NCBI GenBank assembly: GCA_029934875.1
Contig: JAOZLK010000005.1
Location: 1 to 22,666, forward strand
DNA length: 22,666 nt
Direction: 5' to 3'
Source of the DNA: Bacteroidales bacterium
Lineage (GTDB): Bacteria > Bacteroidota > Bacteroidia > Bacteroidales > GCA-2748055
The notes beneath the pieces were generated by a model. The model did no database searches, had not been told where the DNA came from, and saw only the letters and a program-made list of their open reading frames with translations. The first letter of the stretch is position 1. Each line of letters opens with the position of its first letter. Of the stretch, positions 1-8,175 are shown piece by piece. The position numbers were made by a program, and so were the translations under genes.

Positions 1-207
1 CAGGGCATCAGTGAAAACCTGGCTCAATTGTGCCTGAACAATGGCTGCCCTGTTGGGAAAATATTGTACTGTATATGTGGTCACTTCAGGAGAAATATTT
101 ACGCCACTGAAAGAGTAGGTAACCTTGCATGAAGGAAGCCCCACCATCAGGATCAATAGTAAAATGGCCGGCAGCACCCTCCTTATATTTCTTCTGAGTC
201 TATTCAA
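1..207 (-). CDS. lptE: LptE family LPS-assembly lipoprotein (partial, N-terminal 69 residues)
   Basis: Only the N-terminus is in the window; the gene continues past base 1. The visible protein has a basic start (MNRLRRNIRRV), a hydrophobic stretch and a lipobox LPSC with the lipid cysteine at about residue 27. It then shows the segment YSFSGVNISPEV and later YFPNRAA, which I recognise from the Bacteroidota LptE family. LptE is the outer-membrane lipoprotein plug of the LptD translocon that inserts lipopolysaccharide. The start is uncertain. I chose TTG at 207-205, which overlaps the end of the upstream sigma-54 activator gene by 8 bases and gives a complete signal peptide. A GTG at 177-175 would remove the basic region and has a purine-rich AAGGAGG directly against it, too close to be a good ribosome site. 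Co-transcription with the upstream regulator is likely. No acidic run follows the cysteine, as expected for a periplasm-facing lipoprotein. Confidence 0.85.
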   Translation of the reverse strand, partial: MNRLRRNIRRVLPAILLLILMVGLPSCKVTYSFSGVNISPEVTTYTVQYFPNRAAIVQAQLSQVFTDAL

Positions 208-1444
208 TGTCGTATTCTTTAATCTTCCTGTAAAGGGTGCGTTCAGAAATTCCCAGATCCTGTGCTGCATACTTTCTTTTCCCATTATGCTTTTCCAGGG
301 CCTTTTTTATCAACTCTTTCTCCTTCTCTTCCAGCGAAAGGGACTCTTCAACGATCTCTTCTGTATCCATGATCCTTTCCTCATCCCTGTTTGACCTTAT
401 GGGCGCCTGGGGTACCATCTGGGAATCAGGAGCCAGGGGATTTTCCTCACCCCTTGTATAGAGCTTCTTAATAATCCCTTCATGTTCCTTTTCTATATCA
501 CCTCCAACATGCCCGGAATCCATAATCTGAGCCACCAGCTTTTTCAAATCAGTCATGTCCTTTTTCATATCGAACAAAACCTTATATAGGATCTCTCTTT
601 CTGAATTGAATGCATCCTCGCTTACCCCATCCCTGGGGATCAGGGCAGGCAAGCGGCTTTTCTGGTAATCGGGAAGATAGTGAACGAGCACTGTAGCTGA
701 GATTTCCCGCTCCTGCTCAATAATAGATAACTGTTCGGTTACATTCTTAAGCTGCCTGACATTCCCGGGCCACTCATAGTTGAGTATGACCTGCCTTGCC
801 TCTTCTTCCAGTCTGATGGAAGGCATCCTGTACTTCTCAGAAAAATCAGAGGCAAACTTTCTGAACAAAAGTAAAATATCGTTACCCCGCTCCCTCAATG
901 AAGGAATAGTTATGGGAACCGTATTCAGCCTGTAAAATAAATCTTCTCTGAATTTTCCCTTTTTAATCGCAGTAGGAATATCAAAGTTTGTAGCAGCTAC
1001 AACACGTACATCAGTTTTCAGCACCTTTGAAGAGCCAACCCTCATATACTCCCCGGTTTCAAGGACCCTCAGGAGGCGAACCTGGGTTGAGAGTGGAAGT
1101 TCAGCCACCTCATCAAGAAAAATTGTTCCCCCGTCGACCACTTCAAAGTAGCCCTTTCTTGTATCGGTGGCACCCGTAAATGACCCTTTTTCATGACCAA
1201 ACAGCTCTGAATCGATGGTGCCATCAGGAATAGCGCCACAGTTCACGGCAATATACTGACCGTGCTTCCTGATACCCAGGGAGTGTATGATTTTTGGGAA
1301 TGACTCCTTCCCTACACCGCTCTCACCGCTAATCAAAACGCTGAGATCAGTAGGGGCAACCTGCCGGGCTATATCAATGGCCCGTTCCAATCCACTGAAG
1401 GTCCCTATAATCCCAAAGCGCTGTTTTATCTGTTGAAGCTCCAT
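200..1444 (-). CDS. sigma-54-dependent transcriptional activator without receiver domain
   Basis: The 414-residue protein begins almost directly with the sigma-54 interaction AAA+ domain. Walker A is GESGVGKE at residues 40-47, the sigma-54 contact loop is GSFTGA at 87-92 (a variant of the usual GAFTGA), and Walker B is GGTIFLDE at 105-112. The arginine-rich region FREDLFYRLN and the block EWPGNVRQLKN follow. The C-terminus (about 380-414) is a Fis-type helix-turn-helix with NGKRKYAAQDLGISERTLYRKI. Between them lies a roughly 120-residue charged linker. There is no N-terminal receiver, GAF or PAS domain, so control must come from a partner, from the linker or from expression level. Such proteins drive open-complex formation by RNA polymerase with sigma-54. 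The gene overlaps lptE and diverges from kdsB, which suggests a link to envelope biogenesis, but its targets cannot be read from this sequence. Confidence 0.93.
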   Translation of the reverse strand: MELQQIKQRFGIIGTFSGLERAIDIARQVAPTDLSVLISGESGVGKESFPKIIHSLGIRKHGQYIAVNCGAIPDGTIDSELFGHEKGSFTGATDTRKGYFEVVDGGTIFLDEVAELPLSTQVRLLRVLETGEYMRVGSSKVLKTDVRVVAATNFDIPTAIKKGKFREDLFYRLNTVPITIPSLRERGNDILLLFRKFASDFSEKYRMPSIRLEEEARQVILNYEWPGNVRQLKNVTEQLSIIEQEREISATVLVHYLPDYQKSRLPALIPRDGVSEDAFNSEREILYKVLFDMKKDMTDLKKLVAQIMDSGHVGGDIEKEHEGIIKKLYTRGEENPLAPDSQMVPQAPIRSNRDEERIMDTEEIVEESLSLEEKEKELIKKALEKHNGKRKYAAQDLGISERTLYRKIKEYDIE

Positions 1445-1452
1445 TTGTTTCT

Positions 1453-1485
1453 ATGACAAAATAACCTGAAAACATGACAAAATTA
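1453..1485 (-). promoter_or_regulatory. promoter of the sigma-54 activator gene with 21-base-spaced direct repeats
   Basis: On the minus strand TAATTTTG (1485-1478) matches the Bacteroidota -7 consensus TAnnTTTG exactly and lies 33 bases before the ATG. A decamer, ATGACAAAAT on the plus strand, occurs twice, at 1453-1462 and 1474-1483. The 21-base spacing is two helical turns. The upstream copy overlaps the -7 element and the downstream copy falls near the start of the transcript. No convincing -33 TTTG is present at the expected distance. This could be an autoregulatory operator or two overlapping promoters. Confidence 0.45.
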
Positions 1486-1528
1486 CAATTTATAGCGGAT
1501 TCAGAAAGCTTTATTCCGATCCTTTGGC

Positions 1529-1536
1529 TATTTTTG
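1529..1536 (+). promoter_or_regulatory. putative -7 element for kdsB
   Basis: TATTTTTG matches the Bacteroidota -7 consensus TAnnTTTG. It ends 10 bases before the GTG start of kdsB, which would leave a very short 5' leader. No clear -33 TTTG was found at the usual distance, so the call rests on one element only. Confidence 0.35.
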
Positions 1537-1546
1537 AAATAAAAAG

Positions 1547-2293
1547 GTGAATCACTTCCTTGGCATTATCCCTGCCCGCTATGCCTCCACAAGGTTTCCG
1601 GGCAAACCACTGGCCCTCCTGGGAAAAAAGCCAATGATCCAATGGGTCTTTGAAAGAGCTTCAGCTATTCTGTCACATGTCGTTGTTGCTACAGATGATA
1701 TCCGAATCAAAGAAGCGGTAGAGGGATTTGGAGGGAAGGCAATAATGACTTCCCCCGAACACAATACTGGAACAGAACGGTGCGCCGAGGCACTGGAACT
1801 ATTTCAAGTCGAGCATTCCCATGAGTTTACACATGTGATTAATATTCAAGGCGATGAGCCGCTTTTGAAAAAGGAACATCTTTTAGCCCTAAAGGGCTGT
1901 TTTAAGGATGCCCAGACTCAAATTGCCACCCTGATCCAGGCCGTGAAGGATACTGAAGACTTAAGCAACCCAAATGTTGTTAAGGTGGTTGTGGACAAGC
2001 AGTTCCGGGCTCTCTACTTTTCCCGTTTACCTGTCCCCTTCATCAGGGCAGTACAGGGCGGGGAAAAACCGGATTCCCACACCTTCTATTCCCATATTGG
2101 CCTCTACGCCTACAGTACAAAAGTCCTGCGAAAGCTGATTCATCTTCCGACAACACCACTTGAGAAGGCCGAATCGCTGGAACAGCTCCGCTGGCTGGAA
2201 AGTTCCTATCCCATTCAGACGGCCATCACTGAACATCCTGCCATGGGTGTGGATACCCCTGAAGATCTTGAAAAGATTGCTAAAATGATCTAA
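1547..2293 (+). CDS. kdsB: 3-deoxy-manno-octulosonate cytidylyltransferase (CMP-Kdo synthetase)
   Basis: The enzyme makes CMP-Kdo from CTP and Kdo in the cytoplasm, the activated sugar for the lipopolysaccharide inner core. The 248-residue length is normal for KdsB. Signature blocks are visible: IIPARYASTRFPGKPL (residues 7-22), the nucleotide-binding loop; VATDD (47-51); TGTERCAEAL (74-83); NIQGDEPLL (99-107), whose aspartate binds the metal; LYFSRLPVPF; GLYAYS; and GVDTPEDLEK near the C-terminus. Translation starts at GTG 1547. No upstream in-frame start fits, and the family N-terminus aligns here. The gene diverges from the sigma-54 activator across 102 bases and ends flush against the convergent permease gene, leaving no room for a terminator outside coding sequence. 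With lptE nearby this gives the region a lipopolysaccharide theme. Confidence 0.97.
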   Translation: MNHFLGIIPARYASTRFPGKPLALLGKKPMIQWVFERASAILSHVVVATDDIRIKEAVEGFGGKAIMTSPEHNTGTERCAEALELFQVEHSHEFTHVINIQGDEPLLKKEHLLALKGCFKDAQTQIATLIQAVKDTEDLSNPNVVKVVVDKQFRALYFSRLPVPFIRAVQGGEKPDSHTFYSHIGLYAYSTKVLRKLIHLPTTPLEKAESLEQLRWLESSYPIQTAITEHPAMGVDTPEDLEKIAKMI

Positions 2294-4744
2294 CTATTCA
2301 TGGTGCAGTACATCGGCCGGATTTGAGATCGCTGCCCTGTATGCCAGGATGGAAACAGCGAAAATCGAGATTAGAACCGCGCTCATTGCTGCAATGGCAT
2401 AAATCCATGGTCTGAAGCCAATATTAAAGGGGAAGTTCTGCAGCCAATGCTGCATAAACAGGTAGGATAAGATCCAGGCGAATACCACCGATAAGCTAAC
2501 AAGGGAAACAATTTCACGGGAAACATGCAATACCACTTCTCCCACGCTGGCACCCATTGCTTTACGAATACCTATCTCTCGGGTTCTCCGGTGTGTATTG
2601 TGAAGGGTCAGTCCAAAGATTCCCAGGCAGGCTATAAAGGTAGCGATGATGGAGAAAAGCGTCGATAAGCGACCGGTCCGCCGCTCCTCTTTGTAGTAAC
2701 TATCCAGCTCCTCATCCAGGAAGAAGTACTGGAAGGGTGCCTCTCCTGTCATGGATAGCCAGGTTTTCCTTATCTTCTCCATTGTGCTGGGAATACCCTT
2801 CCCGGCCACACCCAGCCTGATTGTAATAAACTCGGACCAATCATGCCCCTTCTTCTTGTACCTGATCATGTAGGGCCCAACAGGTTCATATAGCGAGCTG
2901 TGGTGAAAGTCCTCAAGAATCCCTATAATCCTCAGCTTGCTGGTATCGCCTTCGAAGGTAGTCTCAAAAATAATTGTGCTGAATGGATCCTCTATTCCAT
3001 ACTCAGTTATGGCAGCCTGGTTGACCAGGATGGCACTTGTATCTCCAGGATGATTGTAGTCAAAAAAGCGGCTTTTCTCTCCCACAAGGCTAAATGCATA
3101 GGCATTCATAAAATCCGGGTCCACATAGTTTGTGGCGAAAAGGAAATTCTTTGAGGCCTTTCTACCCTCGATCTGGTAAGTCTCGGTACTATTGTCAAAT
3201 CCAAGATAGGTGGTGGAGTTGCTGGCACTGGCAACCCCGGGGATTTTTTCCAGTTCCCGGCAGAAAGTCTGAATGCTTGTGCCAAGTGGATAGATCCGTT
3301 TAAGTACTACAAGCTGGTCCTTTTCAAAACCCAATTCCTTATTGAGCAAATACCTGTGCTGACTGGCAACAATCAGGGTGCCAACGATAATAGCAACCGA
3401 TATTGTAAACTGGATTACCACCATTAAGTTTTTGAAAAACAAAGCCTGACGCCCTCCCCGATAGCCACCCCTGAATACCATAACCGGCGAAAACCGGGAC
3501 ATGAAAAGAGCTGGATAGATGCCACTTAATAATCCCACCAAAAGAGCCAGAGATATGAACAGGGGAAGCAGGATTAAATTTCTGTTGGAGTCCATTCTCA
3601 GGTTAAGATCCATTGCCCTGTTAAATAAAGGAAGGGATATTTCAACGATCATCAATGCAAACAGCAATGCAAACAGGCTAAGCAGGACCGACTCAATCAG
3701 GAATTGCCAGATAATTAAGCTGCGGTCCGAACCGGCCACCTTCCGAAGACCTACCTCCCTGGACCTTGAAGAAGACCTTGCGGTGGAGAGATTGGTGAAA
3801 TTGATGGACGCAATCAGTAGAATAAAGAAGGCAACCAGGGAAAATATCTTTATATAGAGCCCATCATTTACAGGACGGAAACAGATTTCCATGCCCACTT
3901 CAATATCAGGCTGCAGGTGAATATCCTGCAGGGCCTGCAGGTAGACTCCATAACGGTTCCCTCCCGCTTTCCATTCTTCAGGATTAACACCAAGAAATGC
4001 CTTCAGTTCCCCTCTGATGCGCTGTTGCATCACCTCATCCATCTTTTGCTCCACGAGAAGGGGATCCGCTCCTGGAGACAACATCACATAGCTGAATATG
4101 GAATTCTGGAACCATGTCTCCTCTCGAGAATATTCCAGGGTAGACATAGAGGCTATGAAATCGGCAAAAAAATGGGAGTTCTCAGGTAAGGGTTCTATCA
4201 CTCCGGTGACCACGTAGAAGTTGCCTTCGCGGTTTACACTCAGGGCTTGCCCGAGTGGGTCCTGATCCCCGAAATACTCCCGGGCCTTTTCATCGGTGAT
4301 CACTACCGATTTGGGTCTTGTCAGGGCAGTAAGGGGATCTCCCCGTAAAAAATTAATGGTGAAAATATCGAAGATGGATGAGTCGGCAAATAGAAAATTA
4401 TTTTCAATCCTTTTCTCACCATCAAACCAGATCAGCTGCTGGTTAAAAACATCAAATCGTACGAAATCCTCTATCTCAGAAATCTCATGGGTGAAGGTGG
4501 GTGCCATAACCATTGAGGTCCAGGCTCCCCTGAAGCCCTGATCGCCGATCCCTCCGTCAATATATAGCCTGTATATCTGATCGCTATGCTCATGAAAGCG
4601 GTCGAAACTCCTTTCCTTGATAATGAAGAGAAGGATCAGGATGGAGCTGGCAAGTCCGATGGCTAAGCCGGAAACATTGATAAGAGTAAATACCCTGTTC
4701 TTACTGATGTTTCTGAGAGCAACGGTGAAATAATTTCTCCACAT
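2294..4744 (-). CDS. ABC transporter permease of the FtsX/MacB type (8 TM, two FtsX domains)
   Basis: The 816-residue membrane protein has the duplicated FtsX layout. TM1 is at about residues 18-42, followed by a roughly 250-residue periplasmic MacB-core-like domain and TMs near 298-318, 345-372 and 390-413. The second half has TM5 near 438-460, a second periplasmic domain, and TMs near 694-714, 744-764 and 780-802. The cytoplasmic coupling motif occurs once per half: REVGLRKVAG at 329-338 and REIGIRKAMGAS at 722-733. Proteins of this class work with a separate ATPase in lipoprotein or antimicrobial-peptide handling or envelope stress sensing. No ATPase or MacA-like adaptor gene is nearby, so the partner must be encoded elsewhere. 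The stop codon at 2296-2294 directly abuts the stop of convergent kdsB. A 149-base gap separates the start from the upstream kinase gene. Substrate unknown. Confidence 0.9.
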   Translation of the reverse strand: MWRNYFTVALRNISKNRVFTLINVSGLAIGLASSILILLFIIKERSFDRFHEHSDQIYRLYIDGGIGDQGFRGAWTSMVMAPTFTHEISEIEDFVRFDVFNQQLIWFDGEKRIENNFLFADSSIFDIFTINFLRGDPLTALTRPKSVVITDEKAREYFGDQDPLGQALSVNREGNFYVVTGVIEPLPENSHFFADFIASMSTLEYSREETWFQNSIFSYVMLSPGADPLLVEQKMDEVMQQRIRGELKAFLGVNPEEWKAGGNRYGVYLQALQDIHLQPDIEVGMEICFRPVNDGLYIKIFSLVAFFILLIASINFTNLSTARSSSRSREVGLRKVAGSDRSLIIWQFLIESVLLSLFALLFALMIVEISLPLFNRAMDLNLRMDSNRNLILLPLFISLALLVGLLSGIYPALFMSRFSPVMVFRGGYRGGRQALFFKNLMVVIQFTISVAIIVGTLIVASQHRYLLNKELGFEKDQLVVLKRIYPLGTSIQTFCRELEKIPGVASASNSTTYLGFDNSTETYQIEGRKASKNFLFATNYVDPDFMNAYAFSLVGEKSRFFDYNHPGDTSAILVNQAAITEYGIEDPFSTIIFETTFEGDTSKLRIIGILEDFHHSSLYEPVGPYMIRYKKKGHDWSEFITIRLGVAGKGIPSTMEKIRKTWLSMTGEAPFQYFFLDEELDSYYKEERRTGRLSTLFSIIATFIACLGIFGLTLHNTHRRTREIGIRKAMGASVGEVVLHVSREIVSLVSLSVVFAWILSYLFMQHWLQNFPFNIGFRPWIYAIAAMSAVLISIFAVSILAYRAAISNPADVLHHE

Positions 4745-4893
4745 TTAATATACTTTGACTTCAATGAAACAGTTTTCGTGCCACAAAGTTTAAATTCTTG
4801 TTATTAAAATGAATAGGGAAAAGGTATTTTGATAACTGCTTTGCGATGCTGTCCGGAAACGTACTTGAGTTGTACGAAATAGAACACCCTGTA

Positions 4894-5406
4894 TCAAAGA
4901 TTGAGAACAACCCTGAAGGTATAGAGTGAAAACTCTCCCTTCAGTTCCTTAAAAGTATATTCGAGTTTACTCCCGCTTGTCTTCGCCATTTCAATAAAAC
5001 CCAGTCCGGCACCTCCCTGGGCAGAGAACTTTCCATTGGTGATAATCGATTTGTAAAGATTCTTCAACTCTTCCCTGTTCTGATTATTCACCGAATCAAT
5101 TTTAGTGCGGAGTGGTTCCACATCACTCTTCTTTACCGGGTTACTGGTGATTAACTCTATGGCTTTGGTGTTGCTATTAATGTTGCAGGTGGGGCAGAAT
5201 CCATCCTTTTCGGTAAGCTTGCAATGCAACTGATCATTGTATTTTGTAATGTTCTCGAGCGCTTCGATCATCACAGAAATCATCTTCTTGTAAGCCTTAA
5301 AGGAGATTTCATTTTCCTGCGATGCGATCTTAAACTCAGACAGCAACATATCGATGGTGCTGAAAGAGAGCGGTCCCTGATAAGACAAGATAGACTTGCT
5401 GAACAT
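4894..5406 (-). CDS. SiaB-like protein kinase (DUF6272 family)
   Basis: The 170-residue soluble protein resembles the SiaB family, small GHKL-type kinases that phosphorylate SiaC-like anti-sigma-antagonist partners in SiaABCD-type signalling. Visible hallmarks are the N-box-like MIEALENITKYN (residues 46-57, with E51 and N52) and the glycine-rich lid or G-box GGAGLGFIEMAKTSG (131-145), followed by a beta-rich end. The central KSDVEPLRTKIDSVNNQNREELKNLY region also fits. Cysteines at 62, 71 and 74, including FCPTC, are unusual but single-copy. It lies downstream of rnhA with a gap of 41 bases and may be the last gene of the S46 peptidase - rnhA - kinase unit. No siaA (phosphatase), siaC or siaD (diguanylate cyclase) gene is next to it, so its partners are unknown. 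Family assignment is from motif recognition. Confidence 0.8.
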   Translation of the reverse strand: MFSKSILSYQGPLSFSTIDMLLSEFKIASQENEISFKAYKKMISVMIEALENITKYNDQLHCKLTEKDGFCPTCNINSNTKAIELITSNPVKKSDVEPLRTKIDSVNNQNREELKNLYKSIITNGKFSAQGGAGLGFIEMAKTSGSKLEYTFKELKGEFSLYTFRVVLNL

Positions 5407-5447
5407 GGCAACTCACATTAATTAGCAACAATTTAAGAAAAACTCTA

Positions 5448-5924
5448 TTACGATTCCCCGATGTTATTCACATATCCGGAATCGATCAAAAGCTTATCTC
5501 CACCATAACTGGCCTCAACGGCCAGGCGGTCGCAACGCTCATTCTCCGGGATGTTGGCATGGCCCTTCACCCAGATAAATGAAACGTTTAACCTTCTGTA
5601 CACCTCCAGGAACTCAATCCAGAGATCGGGATTCTTCTTATTCTTAAATCTTTTTGCCTCCCAATTGAAGACCCATCTCTTATTCACAGCATCTGAAACA
5701 TACCGTGAATCGGTATAGACCTTTACCGGAATATCATTCCGTTTCAGAGACTGCAGTCCCCGTATCACCGCCAGCAGTTCCATCCGGTTATTAGTAGTCA
5801 TCTGGAATCCTTCTGACAACTCCCTCCGGTGCTTACCGTAGATCATTACCACTCCATAACCTCCAGGCCCCGGATTTCCCCTGGCTGATCCGTCTGTATA
5901 GATGACTATTTGAGCTGCTGACAT
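5448..5924 (-). CDS. rnhA: ribonuclease HI
   Basis: The enzyme hydrolyses the RNA strand of RNA-DNA hybrids. The 158-residue length is close to E. coli RNase HI. The complete acidic active site is present: D11 in YTDGSARGNPGPGGYG, E49 in NNRMELLAVI, D72 in YTDSRYV and D132 near the C-terminus, with H122 in KGHANIPENERCD. The gene follows the S46 peptidase gene with a 7-base gap and is probably translated from the same mRNA. A second RNase H gene (rnhB) lies just upstream of that peptidase, so this short stretch holds both RNase H types. Nothing looks truncated. Confidence 0.97.
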   Translation of the reverse strand: MSAAQIVIYTDGSARGNPGPGGYGVVMIYGKHRRELSEGFQMTTNNRMELLAVIRGLQSLKRNDIPVKVYTDSRYVSDAVNKRWVFNWEAKRFKNKKNPDLWIEFLEVYRRLNVSFIWVKGHANIPENERCDRLAVEASYGGDKLLIDSGYVNNIGES

Positions 5925-5931
5925 GGTTGCA

Positions 5932-8091
5932 TCATCTTATGAGTGTCATCTCTTCAATAAGATGACCGGCTCCGGCAAGCTTGTCTATAAGGAAAAGAAC
6001 ATACCTGATATCCACATTGATACATTTCTGCAACTCGGGCTCAAAGGCGATATCACCGCTCATGGCTTCCCAGTTCCCATCAAAGGCTATCCCAATGAGC
6101 TCTCCCCGACCATTAATCACCGGGCTGCCTGAGTTACCTCCTGTGATATCATTGTTAGTGGTAAAGCAAACATTCAGGGAGCCATCCGATCCATATTGCC
6201 CGTAATCCTTCTGCTCATACAAGACCTTCAATTTCGCCGGAACAACAAACTCATAGGAATCGGGATCTTCCTTTTGTATCACGCCTTCAATGGTGGTATA
6301 ATGGGAGTAGCGAACTGCATCCCTTGGAATATAGTCACCCACAGTCCCATAGCTAAGCCTCATGGTAGAGTTGGCATCGGAATAAAAATCCTTTTCTGCC
6401 TGCATCTCTATGAGCCCTTTCAAATATAGCCTGCTGCCCGAGGCTGCCTCCCTTTTATAGGCAGCAAGGTCTCCATTGACTTCTATATATTTTCTTGAAG
6501 CCTTGAAAGCCTGGTAGGCAGGATCCTTCTCAAGAGCCTTCAGGGATGGCTTGCTGAGAAAGGCATCGAACCTGGCCTCATCCACGACAAAGGACTTCTT
6601 AAAATAACGGTCCACATATTTCTCAACATCTCCCTTGTATTTTTCCTTCACCTCTATGATATTGGCGGGAAGGAATTCATCATCCAGTTCTTCGATAAGC
6701 AAGCCGATCATTGCGGTCATCACTTTCTGGTCGGTGGGAGGATTATAATCCTTATAAAAATCGGCCGCCTGTTGACGAAGAGCTTCTCTAGCCTCCTCCA
6801 CCCTCCGGGGATTCTCCTCTTCATTCATCAATGCCTTCTGGAGAGCTTCCAGGTACCTGGAGAAATAAACGGACTCCATACCTCCACCCCTGTTGACGGT
6901 TTCAAAGAGATACTGCTGGGCATTTTGAAGGGCCTTTCGATTCTCCACAGATGTGCGGATCTCATCGAGTACATTCCCATAAAGGGCAGCCCTGGCTTCA
7001 TCCTGCTTTATCCACTCGGTGAACCCGGCTTCCATGGCCTGTTTTTTCTCAAGCACATTCAGGTTTTTCAATCCCTCACTCTGTCCGATGGAATACTTCC
7101 AGTAATTTGCCGAATAGGCCATTTTGGCTGCGTACTGAAGCCTGACCTTCTCATCTGAGAGCATATCGGTCAGCTGGATATCCTGTTTGATCCCCCTGAT
7201 CCGGATTCTGTTTGGATGGGTAATCTCGAGGAGTTCATTGATCTCCCATGATGTCAGGTAACGGTTTGTCCTGCCAGGAAATCCCATCACCATGGCAAAA
7301 TCTTCCTTTTCATAGCCTTTCAGAGAAACCGGGAGATAATGCTTTGATTTCAGGGGAATGTTTTCCGGACTGTATTCGGCAGGCTTGCCATCCGGGCCAG
7401 TATAGACCCTGAACATGGAGAAATCACCCGTATGCCTTGGCCATTCCCAGTTATCAGTATCTCCACCGTATTTGCCGATTGATTCAGGTGGTGCTCCCAC
7501 AAGTCTCACATCTTTATATGTTTGGGTAACAAAAAGAAAAAACCGATTGTCATTATACATGCTCTTCACCGAGGTCTCATACTCATTGTTGCTCCTGGCC
7601 TCAGCGGCTATGGACTGGGAAAGGGACCTTATTCTTGCACGGCGTGCCTGGGGATCCATATCCTCACTCAGTTCATGCTCAAACTGATCTGTAAGCTCCT
7701 CCATGCTCACCAGGAAGGTGATAGTTTTTCCCTGATTGGGTAACTCTTCTTCCCTTGTCATGGCCCAAAAACCGTCCCTCAGGTAATCCTTCTCAACGCT
7801 GCTGTGATATTGAATTTCATCATAGCCACAGTGGTGATTGGTAAGCAGCAGTCCGTCGGGCGATACCAGTTCAGCAGTGCAAGAGCCCCTGTCAAGAGCC
7901 CCAACAGCATCTTTCAGGCTTGCCTGGTTAATGCTATAAATCTGATCGGCTGTTAACTGCAAGCCCATTTCTGTCATCTCATCCATATTCATCTTCTCAA
8001 GGAGGCTCAGGAGCCACATTCCCTCATCAGCTTTCACTCTTGCCTGAAATATGGAAAAAACAGCAAAAAGTGCAATTACAATCTTTTTCAT
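5932..8091 (-). CDS. S46 family dipeptidyl-peptidase, DPP7-like
   Basis: This 719-residue exported serine exopeptidase removes dipeptides from the N-terminus of peptides, a main peptide-feeding activity of asaccharolytic Bacteroidota. A signal peptide covers roughly residues 1-21. The chymotrypsin-fold triad is visible: His in TNHHCGY (86/87), Asp in RHTGDFS (about D223) and Ser in GGNSGSP (S654). The spacing matches the S46 family. Eighteen residues after the serine is a glycine (G672, in AFDGNWEAMSGD). In the family, glycine here goes with DPP7-type preference for hydrophobic P1 residues, while arginine marks the Asp/Glu-specific DPP11 enzymes. I therefore infer DPP7-like specificity. The long alpha-helical insertion in the middle (about 270-550) is normal. 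The gene has 84 bases upstream, possibly with its own promoter, and leads into rnhA. Confidence 0.95.
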   Translation of the reverse strand: MKKIVIALFAVFSIFQARVKADEGMWLLSLLEKMNMDEMTEMGLQLTADQIYSINQASLKDAVGALDRGSCTAELVSPDGLLLTNHHCGYDEIQYHSSVEKDYLRDGFWAMTREEELPNQGKTITFLVSMEELTDQFEHELSEDMDPQARRARIRSLSQSIAAEARSNNEYETSVKSMYNDNRFFLFVTQTYKDVRLVGAPPESIGKYGGDTDNWEWPRHTGDFSMFRVYTGPDGKPAEYSPENIPLKSKHYLPVSLKGYEKEDFAMVMGFPGRTNRYLTSWEINELLEITHPNRIRIRGIKQDIQLTDMLSDEKVRLQYAAKMAYSANYWKYSIGQSEGLKNLNVLEKKQAMEAGFTEWIKQDEARAALYGNVLDEIRTSVENRKALQNAQQYLFETVNRGGGMESVYFSRYLEALQKALMNEEENPRRVEEAREALRQQAADFYKDYNPPTDQKVMTAMIGLLIEELDDEFLPANIIEVKEKYKGDVEKYVDRYFKKSFVVDEARFDAFLSKPSLKALEKDPAYQAFKASRKYIEVNGDLAAYKREAASGSRLYLKGLIEMQAEKDFYSDANSTMRLSYGTVGDYIPRDAVRYSHYTTIEGVIQKEDPDSYEFVVPAKLKVLYEQKDYGQYGSDGSLNVCFTTNNDITGGNSGSPVINGRGELIGIAFDGNWEAMSGDIAFEPELQKCINVDIRYVLFLIDKLAGAGHLIEEMTLIR

Positions 8092-8175
8092 CCTATCGTA
8101 TATATAATCGTAAAGTTTTTGAAATATGAAGAATGCAAATATGGCAAAATCTTTTTTGAAATTGCCTGAGTATGT

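Noticed and set aside
3519..3857. A 112-codon plus-strand open frame
   Set aside because: Antisense within the permease gene, whose membrane segments and FtsX motifs account for the sequence.
4860..4876. Inverted repeat CGTAC-7-GTACG in the 149-base spacer before the permease gene
   Set aside because: Arms are only five bases, there is no T-run and no nearby promoter match, so neither a terminator nor an operator is supported.
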